64,000 nucleotides of DNA from an uncultured Kordia sp. (GCF_947489565.1 NZ_CANLEA010000010.1:168966-232965); one strand, 5' to 3'. Shown: positions 11,501-19,090, numbered from the stretch's first letter. Notes: generated by a model from the sequence alone, not told the origin. A program made the numbers and translations.

Positions 11501-13909
11501 TAGATTGTCTTCGACTGTTTCTGTTGATGCTGTATACGAAATCGTATTGTTTCCCGTAATTGCTATCGTTCCTGCTCCACTGTTATCTACTGTATGTGTG
11601 ATCGTATCTAGTGTTGTATTTGATGTTACTGCGATTCCATCTGTATCATTTCCGCCATCAAAATTGATAGCTGTCGTAAAAAGACCTCCATTCAAATCGA
11701 TATTTAGCTTATCATTTCCGTTTCCTGTATTGATATTGATTGCTCCAGTAACAGAAGCAATTGAAACCAATACATCATTTCCGTCTTGTATTGCTCCTTG
11801 TCCTGCTATCAATGGCTTGCTTGCGTCATTCAAACGATAATTAGCTCCGTCAATCACGATAGTTAAATCATCATTTTCAGCCGCTATTCCTGTAAATACC
11901 ATATTTCCTTCATCTACAAATACATTTGGGTTTGCCAATCCTGAACTCAATACGACATCATTACCATCTCCTTGATTGTAGAATATGCTCCAATTTTTTC
12001 CATTGTTACCATTTATAGTAGCTCCTTGCGGCAATCCGTTAAATGTTCCAACGATTGGATCGGTTCCGTCATTATCAATAATTGTTAATGCAACTACTTC
12101 TTGAGGAAAATCTCCACTTTGATCTGTCAAATTGAACGTTGCATTCGTTAAGTTTACAGCACCATTTACTTTTAACTGATCATATTCAGTCCCAAAATTG
12201 GTAAAATTATCCACTCCTATTTCCAAAACATCACTGGAATCCATAACCAGATTACTGTTCATTATCACTTGACCTAAAGATTGTCCAGGTGCTAAAACAC
12301 CGTTAATGATGGTGTTATTTGTATTAAATTGTGATTGTGTAGCAACTCCATTTGGTGTATTTATATATCCAGTATTCGCTGTTAGATGTATACCATTATT
12401 GGCTGACAGACTTGCATTTGTTGATGATATGTTTATTGCTGAAGCTGTAGCTACATTACTTGTTCCTTGCAGCAGTATACTTCCAGAACCTATAGCCTGA
12501 ATAGCGCCTTTTATATCAATTCCTAAATATCCTGTACCAGTAATATCTACATTTCCAGCGGTATTGGTTCTAATATTTCCCGATATCATGGAAACACCAA
12601 TATTAGAAGTATTTCCTGTATTTCTTCCCGTTCCATTGATGGTAATCTGTCCGGCAAGGCTTTGAATATTTGTAGAATTTCCCATACGAACACCATTAAA
12701 ATTTGCCAATCCATTATCAACACCACTTCCCGTAATGGTAACATCGCCAAATTCAGTAATAATACTACTACCTTCCATATTGAAACCATTTAATGAAGCC
12801 TGATTGATTATATTTCTAGCTGCGTATGTGGTTGCTATAATGTTGATATCTTGCGTTCCTGAAGTTTGAATTTGAGCAGCATTCATATACAATCCGCCAA
12901 CATCCGTATTTATTCCATCAATTGCCGGCACCACTGTTCCTGCATTCATAGTCACACTTCCTCCAACTGCCCTTAACGCGGCTGATTCTATAGTAGTTGT
13001 ATTTGTACTTGTGGTTGTAATGGATCTTGCGGTAACATCTTTTGAGAAATGAATGTTATGGCTGGTTAGATTGAGATTACCATTCCCTAAGTCAATTGAA
13101 TTGTTTGGAAAACGAATTTCATCAACACCATCACTATTCACAATCAAATCAGCATTAGAACTTATTGATAATCCTCTAACTTCTAAAATATCATCGCCGA
13201 AACCTGTTAAGTTGATCGTTAAAGAGTTCGTTGGATTGGTAAAATCGACCATTTCTGCCAGACTGGAATTAATACGATTTGTAGAAGAAGTAGCGCCAGG
13301 TTCTAACGTAATTGTCTCAACACTTCCTTGATTTCCAGTAAATGTGAACACTCTATCACTGGCATTTAAATTATCGGTTATTGGTTCAAGACCTTTATAA
13401 TGTATCGTACTATTTCCTGTAACATTAATGAATCCGTCATGAGCATTGATAAATGTATGTGTAACGGTATCGTAATTTTGATTTTCGTTACCTAAAAGTA
13501 TCATATCATCTCCTGTAGAAGTATTTTGATTTCCTCCATTATAAATGATTGGAATCTTAATATTTCCATTGGAAAGATTGACCGTAAATGTGTCGTCTCC
13601 GTTTTCTGTGTTTATTAGAATTTTTCCCGTAATTAAATGCATTGGCACTAATACAGCGTTTCCATCTTGTTTAATTTTATTTCCTGCTGCCAATGTTATA
13701 GCTGCGTTGCTAAGACGATAGTTTGCCCCTTCTATGACAATACTTATATCATCGTCGACACCAATAGTATCTGTATATATTAGATTTCCTTGCTCATCTA
13801 TTTTTACAGGATTTTTACTTTGTATAGTTTCAGAATCATTAGCAATACTCACATTACTAAAAAATATACAGGATAGATACAGAAGACTGTATGGAAAAAA
13901 AGTTTTCAT
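5576..13909 (-). CDS. Giant repetitive secreted surface protein (beta-helix / adhesin-like)
   Basis: The protein has 2777 residues with a signal peptide (residues 1-23, SNVSIA). The body is four related modules beginning near residues 25, 658, 1313 and 1961. Modules 2-4 open with a version of NVFVDEGNMVFTG followed by DDLTIVIDGANYRL; the first opens with DDISIVIEGANYRL. Modules end with a cap of the type LAPGQSPGQLIINGNLTM...GTDYDQVQVNGAV, which resembles caps of autotransporter beta-helix passengers. G/N/T-rich short repeats suggest a long right-handed beta-solenoid. The C-terminal 260 residues differ and hold two copies of NPDTPAIL/APDTPFIL...PGNFLNF. No type IX sorting domain is evident. 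An adhesin or surface-layer role is likely but unproven. It is the second gene of an operon, 14 bases after a 47-residue gene. Confidence 0.85.
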   Translation of the reverse strand: MKTFFPYSLLYLSCIFFSNVSIANDSETIQSKNPVKIDEQGNLIYTDTIGVDDDISIVIEGANYRLSNAAITLAAGNKIKQDGNAVLVPMHLITGKILINTENGDDTFTVNLSNGNIKIPIIYNGGNQNTSTGDDMILLGNENQNYDTVTHTFINAHDGFINVTGNSTIHYKGLEPITDNLNASDRVFTFTGNQGSVETITLEPGATSSTNRINSSLAEMVDFTNPTNSLTINLTGFGDDILEVRGLSISSNADLIVNSDGVDEIRFPNNSIDLGNGNLNLTSHNIHFSKDVTARSITTTSTNTTTIESAALRAVGGSVTMNAGTVVPAIDGINTDVGGLYMNAAQIQTSGTQDINIIATTYAARNIINQASLNGFNMEGSSIITEFGDVTITGSGVDNGLANFNGVRMGNSTNIQSLAGQITINGTGRNTGNTSNIGVSMISGNIRTNTAGNVDITGTGYLGIDIKGAIQAIGSGSILLQGTSNVATASAINISSTNASLSANNGIHLTANTGYINTPNGVATQSQFNTNNTIINGVLAPGQSLGQVIMNSNLVMDSSDVLEIGVDNFTNFGTEYDQLKVNGAVNLTNATFNLTDQSGDFPQEVVALTIIDNDGTDPIVGTFNGLPQGATINGNNGKNWSIFYNQGDGNDVVLSSGLANPNVFVDEGNMVFTGIAAENDDLTIVIDGANYRLNDASKPLIAGQGAIQDGNDVLVSIASVTGAININTGNGNDKLNIDLNGGLFTTAINFDGGNDTDGIAVTSNTTLDTITHTVDNSGAGTIAITGNNTISYTASTETVEDNLTIDDRIFTVNSNNDIVFEPTGSLGNQVTLNGLVTIAYTNPNSTLTINGSGTGQGFLAINGFAAGFTADLTINRSQDIVRFGFNTTNPIDLGAGNLTVVSKVVLVRTNISTAGLISLVSLDSLYVEGGNIIATGGQNISLIGGTQPTNGTTFTGLEIFQSTVQTTGAGTITLVGTASISNPFAVQSGMTLFEANFLTDTGDIGIMGFGAGIANHSNIGINIFNTTNIQSNSGNINIVGTAGSSLGNANKGIFMFDGTNIQTMGAGTITIEGTGGAGLNSNYGVEIQMNTTINAENGDISITGTAIDTDGIDQIGILMNGAINTSGTGNISLTGTGATANNPAIDIIAENAQIQSGGIITMTGNTGEINTSNGIASQAQLSGINTIINGELAPGQSPGQLIINGNLTMASDDTLEIEVNDFNNVGTDYDQVQVIGSVNLNNANFNFVDQSGDFPQDVIALTIIDNDGTDPIVGTFNGLSEGATITGNNGKNWNIFYNRGDGNDVVLRSEVAPNVFVDAGNMVFTGIAAENNDITIVIDGANYRLSDANNPVMAGQGAVQDGDDVLVSIASVAGAININTGNGNDQLNINMNGGLFTKDINFDGGDDTDGIAISSNATLDTITHTVNSNGAGTVAITGNNVITYTASTETIEDNITADERAFTLNSSNSIQFEPTGSLGNQVTVDGLVTIGYVNPNNTLVINGSGAGEGFVFINGFATGFTADLTINRLQDIVRFGFNTTNPIDLGTGDLIAVARVVLVRTDVSTAGSISLTSLNTLYVDQGDIISSGGQNITLNGGTQPINSNFAGIEIFNATIQTIGAGTITIAGTAFLDSPFTFTSGMTLFGTDILTDTGDINLIGIGATIGSNSNRGINMSIGTNIQSNSGNINIVGTAGNSIGDDNKGILMFDGTYIETMGTGTITIQGTGGEGVNSNYGVEIQMNTTISAENGDVAITGTATDTDGSDQIGIILDGTINTTGTGNISLTGTSPTANDPSIDIISSNAQIQSGGVITMTGNTGEINTPNGVALQAQLTGTNTIINGKLAPGQSPGHLIIDGNLTMTSDDTLEIEVSGFDNPGTEYDQVQVNGAVNLNGVALNLVDSSGSFSSPENLIIINNDADDPIVGTFNGLPNGSAIAGNAKTWYIYYNLAGTNDVLLSTTPPNIRIDGSGNLVFLDPYSLNDNLTIIVEGVNYRMSDAVKPIIAGPGVIQDNNDVLIPIDAVTGVIDINTQFGDDHLSINLNGGNFTDEIHYDGGTENNGLALSGANTYANMVHTLTGTHRGAIDIPGNSTITYEELTQTLTDNLETNDKNFHLDLDDYIVLRSGGTLANQMDVFESTTIDYKNPLNSLTISNIGSGDNTMVMQGFATGFDADLTINATEDDDVRFDTNATNITNGNININSGKLTVDSTGSIITTGSITTFTKSTTTIAGIIQSNGGNISMIAGTEALPGSNSGGIYMQNGRVEAIGSGTILMDGTIYVNAFTDTPINGFWMRDDSRVTTDTGNITVTGNGIDNGNADYRGINLGESSRIESNTGNISLQGTSSNANTQAIRLVSTNIQVQTGGDVNITANTGAINTSNGVPVMSTISAANTTFNGILSPGESSGQVKIDGNFIMGSDDTLKIQVGGFDTAGTDYDQVQVNGAVIISNTTLELDDETNFSPENANTLIIIDNDGTDPVNGTFNGLPNGASISSNGSIWYIYYDQGDGNDVILSSELLGAVTVRPSVFLQGAALNPNVGEEMLMRDDLRVAGIIPTTSPYADTATVDAAVFNTTGVDAIVDWVWVEVRSEANIDLVVAGKSALLQRDGDITDLDGTSPVAFNIASGNYYIVIRHRNHLGVMSNAAIALRSSVTFIDFTNPAASTFGSNAQTNFGIPSGANAMWAGNVNGDAIIQYSGTNPDTPAILSVILNDPGNFLNFPTYAVVGYNVNDVNMNGNAQYSGVAPDTPFILQNVLAHPGNFLNFSTYQIQEQLPSSLN

Positions 13910-13923
13910 GGAAAGCGGTAGTG

Positions 13924-14067
13924 TTAGTTTTTAGATTGATCTTTTACTAGTTCTTTTTTTAATTGATCTAATGCGTTCAATCGATCTTTTAGGTGTTCAT
14001 TTTTCTCTTGAATGATCTTTACCCGATCTTTCATAAAGAGGTTATTGATGAATCGCCATATAGACAT
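13924..14067 (-). CDS. Small charged coiled-coil protein (47 aa) ahead of the giant gene
   Basis: ATG at 14067 opens a 47-codon frame ending TAA at 13924-13926. The product is MSIWRFINNLFMKDRV followed by a strongly helical, K/E/D/L-rich tail ending KDQSKN. It has no signal peptide; the first 12 residues are amphipathic and could associate with the membrane. It ends 14 bases before the giant gene starts, and the predicted promoter lies just upstream, so both are probably one operon. I do not recognise the family. A role in expression or export of the giant protein is a guess from position. Confidence 0.55.
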   Translation of the reverse strand: MSIWRFINNLFMKDRVKIIQEKNEHLKDRLNALDQLKKELVKDQSKN

Positions 14068-14093
14068 TTAATTGCATTTAGAATTTTGATATC

Positions 14094-14101
14094 CAAAACT
14101 A
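14094..14101 (-). promoter_or_regulatory. -7 box of the giant-protein operon
   Basis: Read on the minus strand, TAGTTTTG matches TAnnTTTG, 27 bases before the 47-codon gene. There is no good -33 TTTG; instead four direct repeats lie upstream, which suggests activator dependence. Confidence 0.5.
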
Positions 14102-14130
14102 TTTATAAACGCTTGAGAAGAAGATAAAAT

Positions 14131-14184
14131 CGTATGCACAAATCATGCACAAGGATAAAAACCTCATGTACAACTCATGTACAA
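14131..14184 (-). promoter_or_regulatory. Four helically phased 11-bp direct repeats (candidate activator sites)
   Basis: On the minus strand the order is TTGTACATGAG, TTGTACATGAG, a 10-base spacer, TTGTGCATGAT, TTGTGCATACG. Repeat starts are 11, 21 and 11 bases apart, so all four face one side of the helix. The set ends 30 bases upstream of the -7 box. The regulator is unknown; the TPR-HTH gene just upstream is the obvious candidate. Confidence 0.65.
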
Positions 14185-14238
14185 TTGAAAAAATAAATAT
14201 TATAAAAAACTTATTTTCAGATACTTATAAAAATATAT

Positions 14239-15996
14239 TTATAATTTTCTAAGAAGTGCATTTAAATCTTCTTCAGGAGAGAGATTTAGCTTTTTTCTGA
14301 GTCTCGATCGGCTACGATACACCGATTCCAATGCTACATTTTGAAGAATTGCAATTTCATTGTTATCAATATTCAGTCGAATTAATGAACAAAGTTTGAC
14401 TTCTGTTTTGGTCAAAGTTGGATATTTTTCATGTAGTTTCTCATAAAAAGCAGTATTTAAAACATCTACTTTATTTTGAAAATCGATTGCAGAATTGTCC
14501 ACAATCTCTCTATCTAAAATTGCTTTCTCTAACGCTTTAAAATTAGCATCTTCTTTTACAGAGCTAGATTTCTTTATTTTTTTGATATGTTTTAATAGTT
14601 CTTCTCGCCATTTATGGTTTCGAGAGATATTCAATGCAAAATCTGAAATGTCCTTTTGTTTATAGTCAATTTCATTCTGTAACATTTTATTTTTAAGCTC
14701 ACCAAGTTTGACCTGTTCTCTCCTTTTTCGTAATAAGAAAATAATGATTGCGATAATAATCCCAAATATAGTAGCGATGATTGTAGTGACTTTCCAAAAT
14801 TTTGTGGAAGCTTCTTCTAAGATTTGTGATTCTTTAATTTTTTGTATTTCTGTAAACCGAATACTATCAATAACCTTTTGCTGTTCATAAGCATACTTAG
14901 CTTCCAATTCGGCAAATTCTTTGACACTTTTTATATTCATGTCTTTTATCTGCTGACGTTTATATCCGCGATAGTAAGCAAAAGCACGTTCATGGTTTCC
15001 AAGATCAGTATAAGCATTACTGAGCGATAAACATCGGTTTGCTATATGACCTTCAAGCCCTATTTCAATTAACAAATCAAGTGATTTTTTATAATAAAGA
15101 ACTGCTTTTTCAGGTTGTTTTAATTTTCGATATGCATACCCTAGGTTTTTATAAACCTTTTCTAAACTTATATTGTCATTATTTTCCTTACAAATTTTGC
15201 TATTCTCTTTTGAATATGAGATAGCAGTTTGGTAGTCTTTTTTTATACGTGCGTATCTTGAGAATCTAAAAATTGCAGAGGATTTACCTTTTGAATAGCC
15301 TATAGAATCTGCATATTTCAAGGCTTTTTCAGCATATACTTTCCCTTTCTCATGTTGATTATGGGATAAATAATAAGCACTTAAAGCACTTAAATCATTT
15401 ACATGCTCCTTTGCATTTTTATATTTTTTAGAAGCATCAAAAGCCTTATTATAAAATTGGTATCCTTTAACAGTATCCTTTTTATGAAGATACAGTCTTC
15501 CCAGAGATCGATAGGTAGTTGACAATGTATATGTTTCTCCTATACTTTCTTTAATCTTTAGACTTTCTTGTAAAACCTTTAAACTTGAAACAAACTCCGT
15601 ATCTACTCTATAATAATGCCCTAGTTGATCTAACATTAAAGCCTTCTTAAGCAAAAAATAGTTTTTATTTTCAGCTTTTAGCAAATCGCTACTGTCAATA
15701 ATAGCAATAGCATTTTCAAAATTAGCAATAGATTTTTGCGGTTTTATTCTTAACTTTTCAAAGCCAGTTTTATACAGTTTTTCAACTTCAACACTATCCT
15801 TTTGAGCATTAGATATAATTGTAAAAAAACATAATATGAAAAAGCAAATATGAAATTTGCACACGCTCAGTCTGAGCCATCTAGCGATAGAATTATTTAA
15901 AATCAATGGAAGGTAGTTTTCTATTCTTCTCAAAGATAGGTAAATTAAAAGAGTAGAATTATGTATAAAAAGAAAAATAATTTTAAAATATTTCAT
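14239..15996 (-). CDS. TPR-repeat membrane regulator with LuxR-like HTH
   Basis: This 585-residue protein has tetratricopeptide repeats in about residues 70-370 and a transmembrane helix near 404-424 (VTTIIATIFGIIIAIIIFLL). A cytoplasmic coiled coil follows, then a C-terminal helix-turn-helix (about 525-585; LTKTEVKLCSLIRLNIDNNE, then SVYRSRSRLRKKLNL). The family in Bacteroidota is thought to sense envelope cues through the periplasmic TPRs and bind DNA inside. The first 50 residues are not a normal signal peptide, but CKFHICFFILCFFTIISNAQ is, and a GTG at 15863 directly precedes it. The true start is therefore uncertain (15863 or 15996). It resembles the gene at 43991-45571. It may control the giant-protein operon downstream. 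Confidence 0.82.
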   Translation of the reverse strand: MKYFKIIFLFIHNSTLLIYLSLRRIENYLPLILNNSIARWLRLSVCKFHICFFILCFFTIISNAQKDSVEVEKLYKTGFEKLRIKPQKSIANFENAIAIIDSSDLLKAENKNYFLLKKALMLDQLGHYYRVDTEFVSSLKVLQESLKIKESIGETYTLSTTYRSLGRLYLHKKDTVKGYQFYNKAFDASKKYKNAKEHVNDLSALSAYYLSHNQHEKGKVYAEKALKYADSIGYSKGKSSAIFRFSRYARIKKDYQTAISYSKENSKICKENNDNISLEKVYKNLGYAYRKLKQPEKAVLYYKKSLDLLIEIGLEGHIANRCLSLSNAYTDLGNHERAFAYYRGYKRQQIKDMNIKSVKEFAELEAKYAYEQQKVIDSIRFTEIQKIKESQILEEASTKFWKVTTIIATIFGIIIAIIIFLLRKRREQVKLGELKNKMLQNEIDYKQKDISDFALNISRNHKWREELLKHIKKIKKSSSVKEDANFKALEKAILDREIVDNSAIDFQNKVDVLNTAFYEKLHEKYPTLTKTEVKLCSLIRLNIDNNEIAILQNVALESVYRSRSRLRKKLNLSPEEDLNALLRKL

Positions 15997-16009
15997 TAAA
16001 AATTTATGA

Positions 16010-16045
16010 GGGCGTTCCCGTAAACGGTCGTGCTATACGCTTTTC
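16010..16045 (-). ncRNA. Partial copy of a Bacteroidota intergenic structured element
   Basis: On the minus strand it reads AGCGTATAGCACGACCG, a short loop, then CGGGAACGCCC. From memory this matches the 3' half of a frequent intergenic element of flavobacteria (GCGTTAGNGATAG ... GCGGATAGCCCGACCC ... GGGAACGCCC), possibly the Rfam Flavo-1 class. The 5' half is missing here. A more complete 5' half appears at 62121-62192. Confidence 0.35.
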
Positions 16046-16171
16046 CTTTGAAAACTCTAAAATTATATCTGACTGACTTTTAGTTGTTTAATATTTGAAG
16101 AGTTGATTACGGACAGTGCAATCGTATTCGTTTGTGTATTCTTATTTTATTGATTAATACTTTTCAAAAAT

Positions 16172-16392
16172 ATGGATAAATTCTTAATCAGACTATTTTT
16201 TGTGAACCAAACAAAAAAAGATTGTATTAAAAATGTATTGAATAAAGTTCTAGAATTACAACTTGACCCAAGTGATTTTGAGTATAAAGAAGTTAATTAT
16301 CCAGATGGATCATCACAACAGAATGTAATTTATTGTTGATACAGATGATTACCCAACTATAGATATTTTTATTTTTAATTACGTCTGGCGGT
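16172..16392 (+). pseudogene. Relic of a secreted metalloprotease gene (paralogue of 49251-50210)
   Basis: The frame from ATG 16172 gives VLNKVLELQLDPSDF, then YKEVNYPDG and QQNVI. This is nearly identical to the intact metalloprotease (VLNKVLELQLDPSDFQYREVEYPDG). After NVI, about 27 residues present in the paralogue are deleted and the frame shifts, continuing FIVDTDDYPTIDIF. The signal peptide has been replaced and everything from the catalytic domain onward is missing. The relic ends in an unrelated hairpin-bearing stretch near 16385-16437. Confidence 0.85.
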
Positions 16393-16485
16393 ATTGTGTA
16401 AGGCTCACCATAGAAAATCAACTATGATTTCCCGCCGTAACCGAAAGATCGTAAATTGAATATTATAATTAATCCTTTTTTTGAA

Positions 16486-17046
16486 TTAGTTTTTACCTAC
16501 TTTAGTCTCAGAAAACCTTCTTAGATAAACAGTTTCTACTATTCCCTTAGCTTCTCCATTCATAAATTTTACTTGAAGAACCAATTCGTCATTATTAATT
16601 TTTTTTACGGTAGCCAATTCTAAAGACGTAAACTCCATATTTTCTGCCTTACGTGACATAGTATTCATATTTTCATCCCAAGACCATGTACCAGTTTCTC
16701 TCCAAGCTGGGAAGCGAATTTTTGGATTTGAATAAACTATTTCGTGACTAAAGGTGCCATCATGATTAAATTGAGTAATAATAGCGAGTTCACCATTTTG
16801 TATTTGCTCTTTTACTTTCCGTTGAGTTTCAATTGATTTTTTTATTGTTTCTTTTACATTTGGTGCGAAACCAATCGAATCATCAAGTGTTAATATAACT
16901 TCAACTTGATGCCAACGTCCGTGAAATTTTGAAGAATCAACCGACAATATATTATTATTGGTCAGAGATTCATTTTCCACAAATGATTGAGCATTCAAAC
17001 TCAAATTTATGGTTAAGATTATGATTAATGTATAGATATAATTCAA
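16486..17046 (-). CDS. Secreted lipocalin-like protein of unknown function
   Basis: This is a 186-residue protein with a signal peptide (LIIILTINLSLNAQ). The mature part has FHGRWHQVEV near the start and an alternating strand pattern: FNHDGTFSHEIVY, ETGTWSWDENMNTM, ELVLQVKFMNGE, GIVETVYLRRF. GxW near the N-terminus followed by GTWSW is typical of small lipocalin-like barrels in Bacteroidota. No catalytic motif is visible. It stands alone between a protease relic and a lipoprotein gene. The fold call is moderate; the ligand is unknown. Confidence 0.6.
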   Translation of the reverse strand: MNYIYTLIIILTINLSLNAQSFVENESLTNNNILSVDSSKFHGRWHQVEVILTLDDSIGFAPNVKETIKKSIETQRKVKEQIQNGELAIITQFNHDGTFSHEIVYSNPKIRFPAWRETGTWSWDENMNTMSRKAENMEFTSLELATVKKINNDELVLQVKFMNGEAKGIVETVYLRRFSETKVGKN

Positions 17047-17123
17047 TTTGCTTATTGTTTTTTAAATTAATACCAACGATTTGGTTATGAATAATAGTTT
17101 AGCCTTTTATAAAACTAAAATCT

Positions 17124-17157
17124 AAATCGGTCACCAAATTGATGGCGACCGATTTTC
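17124..17157 (-). terminator. Terminator downstream of the 17304-18044 gene
   Basis: AAATCGGTC (17124-17132) pairs perfectly with GACCGATTT (17147-17155), loop 14 bases, flanked by A and T runs. It serves the minus-strand lipoprotein gene. Confidence 0.7.
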
Positions 17158-17160
17158 ACT

Positions 17161-17247
17161 TTAAGAGTTTCTTAAAATTTCTGCTAACAATATATTTTCT
17201 ATTTGATGAAAATTACCAAAAAGTAAAAATCTAGAAGGTATTTCCAT
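17161..17247 (-). CDS. Possible 28-residue peptide
   Basis: An ATG at 17247 opens a 28-codon frame (MEIPSRFLLFGNFHQIENIL, then LAEILRNS) that ends at the base of the terminator. It sits in the same transcript as the lipoprotein gene upstream. There is no other support; it may be chance. Confidence 0.15.
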   Translation of the reverse strand: MEIPSRFLLFGNFHQIENILLAEILRNS

Positions 17248-17303
17248 AATAATAAATATTTATCAGATATTTATAACAATCTTAAAAGTATTTATTATTG
17301 AGA

Positions 17304-18044
17304 TCATCCAGCATAACCAATGAGCCCTTCTAATACATAAGAACCATTAGCTTCATTAGGATTTTGTGTATATAAGTATTTCCCGGTAGATACATTTCTT
17401 TTACGATAAATGGGAATATTATAATTGACTCCATTATAATAGGTAGGAGTGCCACATAAATATCCTGCAATACCCCATTGAAACCATGGGTTACTTGCAC
17501 AACTTTGTTGCATACCCCAACATTTCCAACTCCTATTGATTAAATCTCCCAATTCGCAAGGATTGGTTGTAAGTAATTTAGCTCCATAATTATTACTATA
17601 CTGATAGCTATAAAAAAATACCCTTATCGCATTCGGATAATTTTTTAAAGGTGCCCTCCATGTATGTTCTAAGTGAATATCAGAAACCATTCCATTAGTA
17701 TTGATTTGAGCTAACAAAAAATGTGCCCCATACCTTGAATCGTAAAACCTGCTTATATAACCATCTACTGCCATAACGTCACAAGTATAGGTGTAGTTAG
17801 TATCATAGCATGGTGTAGGGCAAACTTGCTTTTCGCTTGCTATTGGTATTTCATTGTCACTATAGTTTTCTGGGGAATCCCATCCCATTTCGTCTAAATA
17901 TTCCTGAGTCCAAATAGAAGTAGTGAATTTGTTTTCTGTGATAGAATCTTCTTCGGTAGTTTGACTTTCTTCTTTGTTACAACTAAAAAAAAAACTAATA
18001 ATTAGAAGTCCAAAGAAAATAGAAAAAAAGTTTGTTGTTTTCAT
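17304..18044 (-). CDS. Cysteine-rich lipoprotein with DUF5648-like repeats
   Basis: This is a 246-residue lipoprotein: hydrophobic leader, lipobox IISFFFSC with lipidated Cys22, then an acidic tether. Two segments resemble the DUF5648 type (aromatic-rich, X-YR--N--TG-YLYT---E---Y--EG--GY): VDGYISRFYDSRYGAHFLL near residue 94 and IPIYRKRNVSTGKYLYTQNP near the end, finishing EGLIGYAG. The cysteine pairs (CPTPCYDTNYTYTC, CELGD, CWGMQQSC, LCG) suggest disulfides outside the cell. It is monocistronic with a terminator downstream. A surface lectin-like role is an inference. Confidence 0.6.
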   Translation of the reverse strand: MKTTNFFSIFFGLLIISFFFSCNKEESQTTEEDSITENKFTTSIWTQEYLDEMGWDSPENYSDNEIPIASEKQVCPTPCYDTNYTYTCDVMAVDGYISRFYDSRYGAHFLLAQINTNGMVSDIHLEHTWRAPLKNYPNAIRVFFYSYQYSNNYGAKLLTTNPCELGDLINRSWKCWGMQQSCASNPWFQWGIAGYLCGTPTYYNGVNYNIPIYRKRNVSTGKYLYTQNPNEANGSYVLEGLIGYAG

Positions 18045-18377
18045 GTTAAATTATTTTTTGGTTACAATCAAAGTAAAGAAGAAAAAAGCTTTTTTTTTAG
18101 ACGGTAACGAACAAAACTGAAACTATATTTAACATATATTTAGCACCATTTTATTATTTGATAAATCAAAAAATGTAAAAATTATTGAAGGTAAAACCAG
18201 CATAAGATTTTAGAAGGTAATCCTTTGGATCATTTATATAATACCAATTCTAGATATTTGTTTTGTTCTATAAATAATGTAGAAGATAAAGTACTACGAT
18301 ACTACCTTTTACTCTATAGAAACTAAAAGAAATTGAGAAGTGGTCACAAATAAAGAAAGTTAATTTAACCACTATTT
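18045..18377. other. Intergenic region between lipoprotein and TetR genes
   Basis: This stretch is very AT-rich. It holds the unmapped promoter of the minus-strand lipoprotein gene and the 3' side of the TetR gene. I see no reading frame or clear hairpin terminator in it. Confidence 0.5.
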
Positions 18378-18923
18378 TTATTTACTTAAGCTATTAAACA
18401 TCGATTTTAAGTTTGTCAAATAATCTCTTAACCATTTCTTATGAATAGTATTTGGATTTATTTGTAAAAAGAAATTATCCAAAGAGAATCCTAGTGTCTT
18501 TTTTGCTAGTATTAATGAAGTGTTGAATTCCATCTCTTTATTCCATACCTCTACAAAAACATCTTCAATAATACTTGTCGTTTTTTGTATACATTTTTTA
18601 AATAGAGGATTCTCACTATGTATTTTTAATTGCTTGTGAAATAACAAATCAATTTTTATAGTTACGAGATATTCTATCAATTCTGGATTGATATTTTTAC
18701 ATTTACTTTCTTCAACAGCAATTATTTTAACTCTTTCAATGTGGTATTCACAAAGCCTATTGATGAAAATTTCAAGATCAACAAAGTGATGATAAAATGA
18801 CGATTTACTTTTTCCAACGGTCTTTGCTAATTTTTCTACAGTCAAATTATGAAATCCAACTAAAGCAACCATTTTATAGCCTTCTGTTAGCCAAGGGAAT
18901 GTCTTTTTTTTATTTTCCTCCAT
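18378..18923 (-). CDS. TetR/AcrR-family transcriptional regulator
   Basis: This is a 181-residue regulator. The N-terminal three-helix DNA-binding domain includes LTVEKLAKTVGKSKSSFYHHF (turn and recognition helix at about 27-47), typical of TetR. The C-terminal 130 residues are helical and variable and would bind a ligand. It is a paralogue of the protein at 26427-26975, sharing GKSKSSFYH and the CKN(I/V)NPE segment. It lies downstream of the beta-propeller operon on the same strand, separated by a terminator. No clear operator was found beside it. Confidence 0.88.
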   Translation of the reverse strand: MEENKKKTFPWLTEGYKMVALVGFHNLTVEKLAKTVGKSKSSFYHHFVDLEIFINRLCEYHIERVKIIAVEESKCKNINPELIEYLVTIKIDLLFHKQLKIHSENPLFKKCIQKTTSIIEDVFVEVWNKEMEFNTSLILAKKTLGFSLDNFFLQINPNTIHKKWLRDYLTNLKSMFNSLSK

Positions 18924-19037
18924 TATTTTTTTGGAATTCCTCTAATATTATTTTAAAACACAGTTATCTTAAAAAAAATAGTACCTAACTGAAAATAAGC
19001 TTCTTTAGTTGCCTGTTTTTATACTTTATTAAAGTAT

Positions 19038-19090
19038 AAAAATGGAGGAAACAGCTTTTGTATCTATTACTTCCTCCATTTTTTTTAATA
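19038..19090. terminator. Bidirectional terminator
   Basis: AATGGAGGAA (about 19041-19050) pairs perfectly with TTCCTCCATT (about 19071-19080), with an A run before and T8 after. It ends the beta-propeller operon on the minus strand. Confidence 0.8.

Noticed and set aside
6177..13934. Many plus-strand open frames of 60-124 codons across the giant gene
   Set aside because: All are antisense to the long continuous minus-strand frame and have proline/valine-rich composition typical of shadow translation.
16385..16437. GC-rich hairpin-bearing stretch (CTGGCGG ... CATAG/CTATG ... CCGCC) as an IS end or small RNA
   Set aside because: Stems are only 5 bases each and I could not link it to any known element; it remains unexplained.
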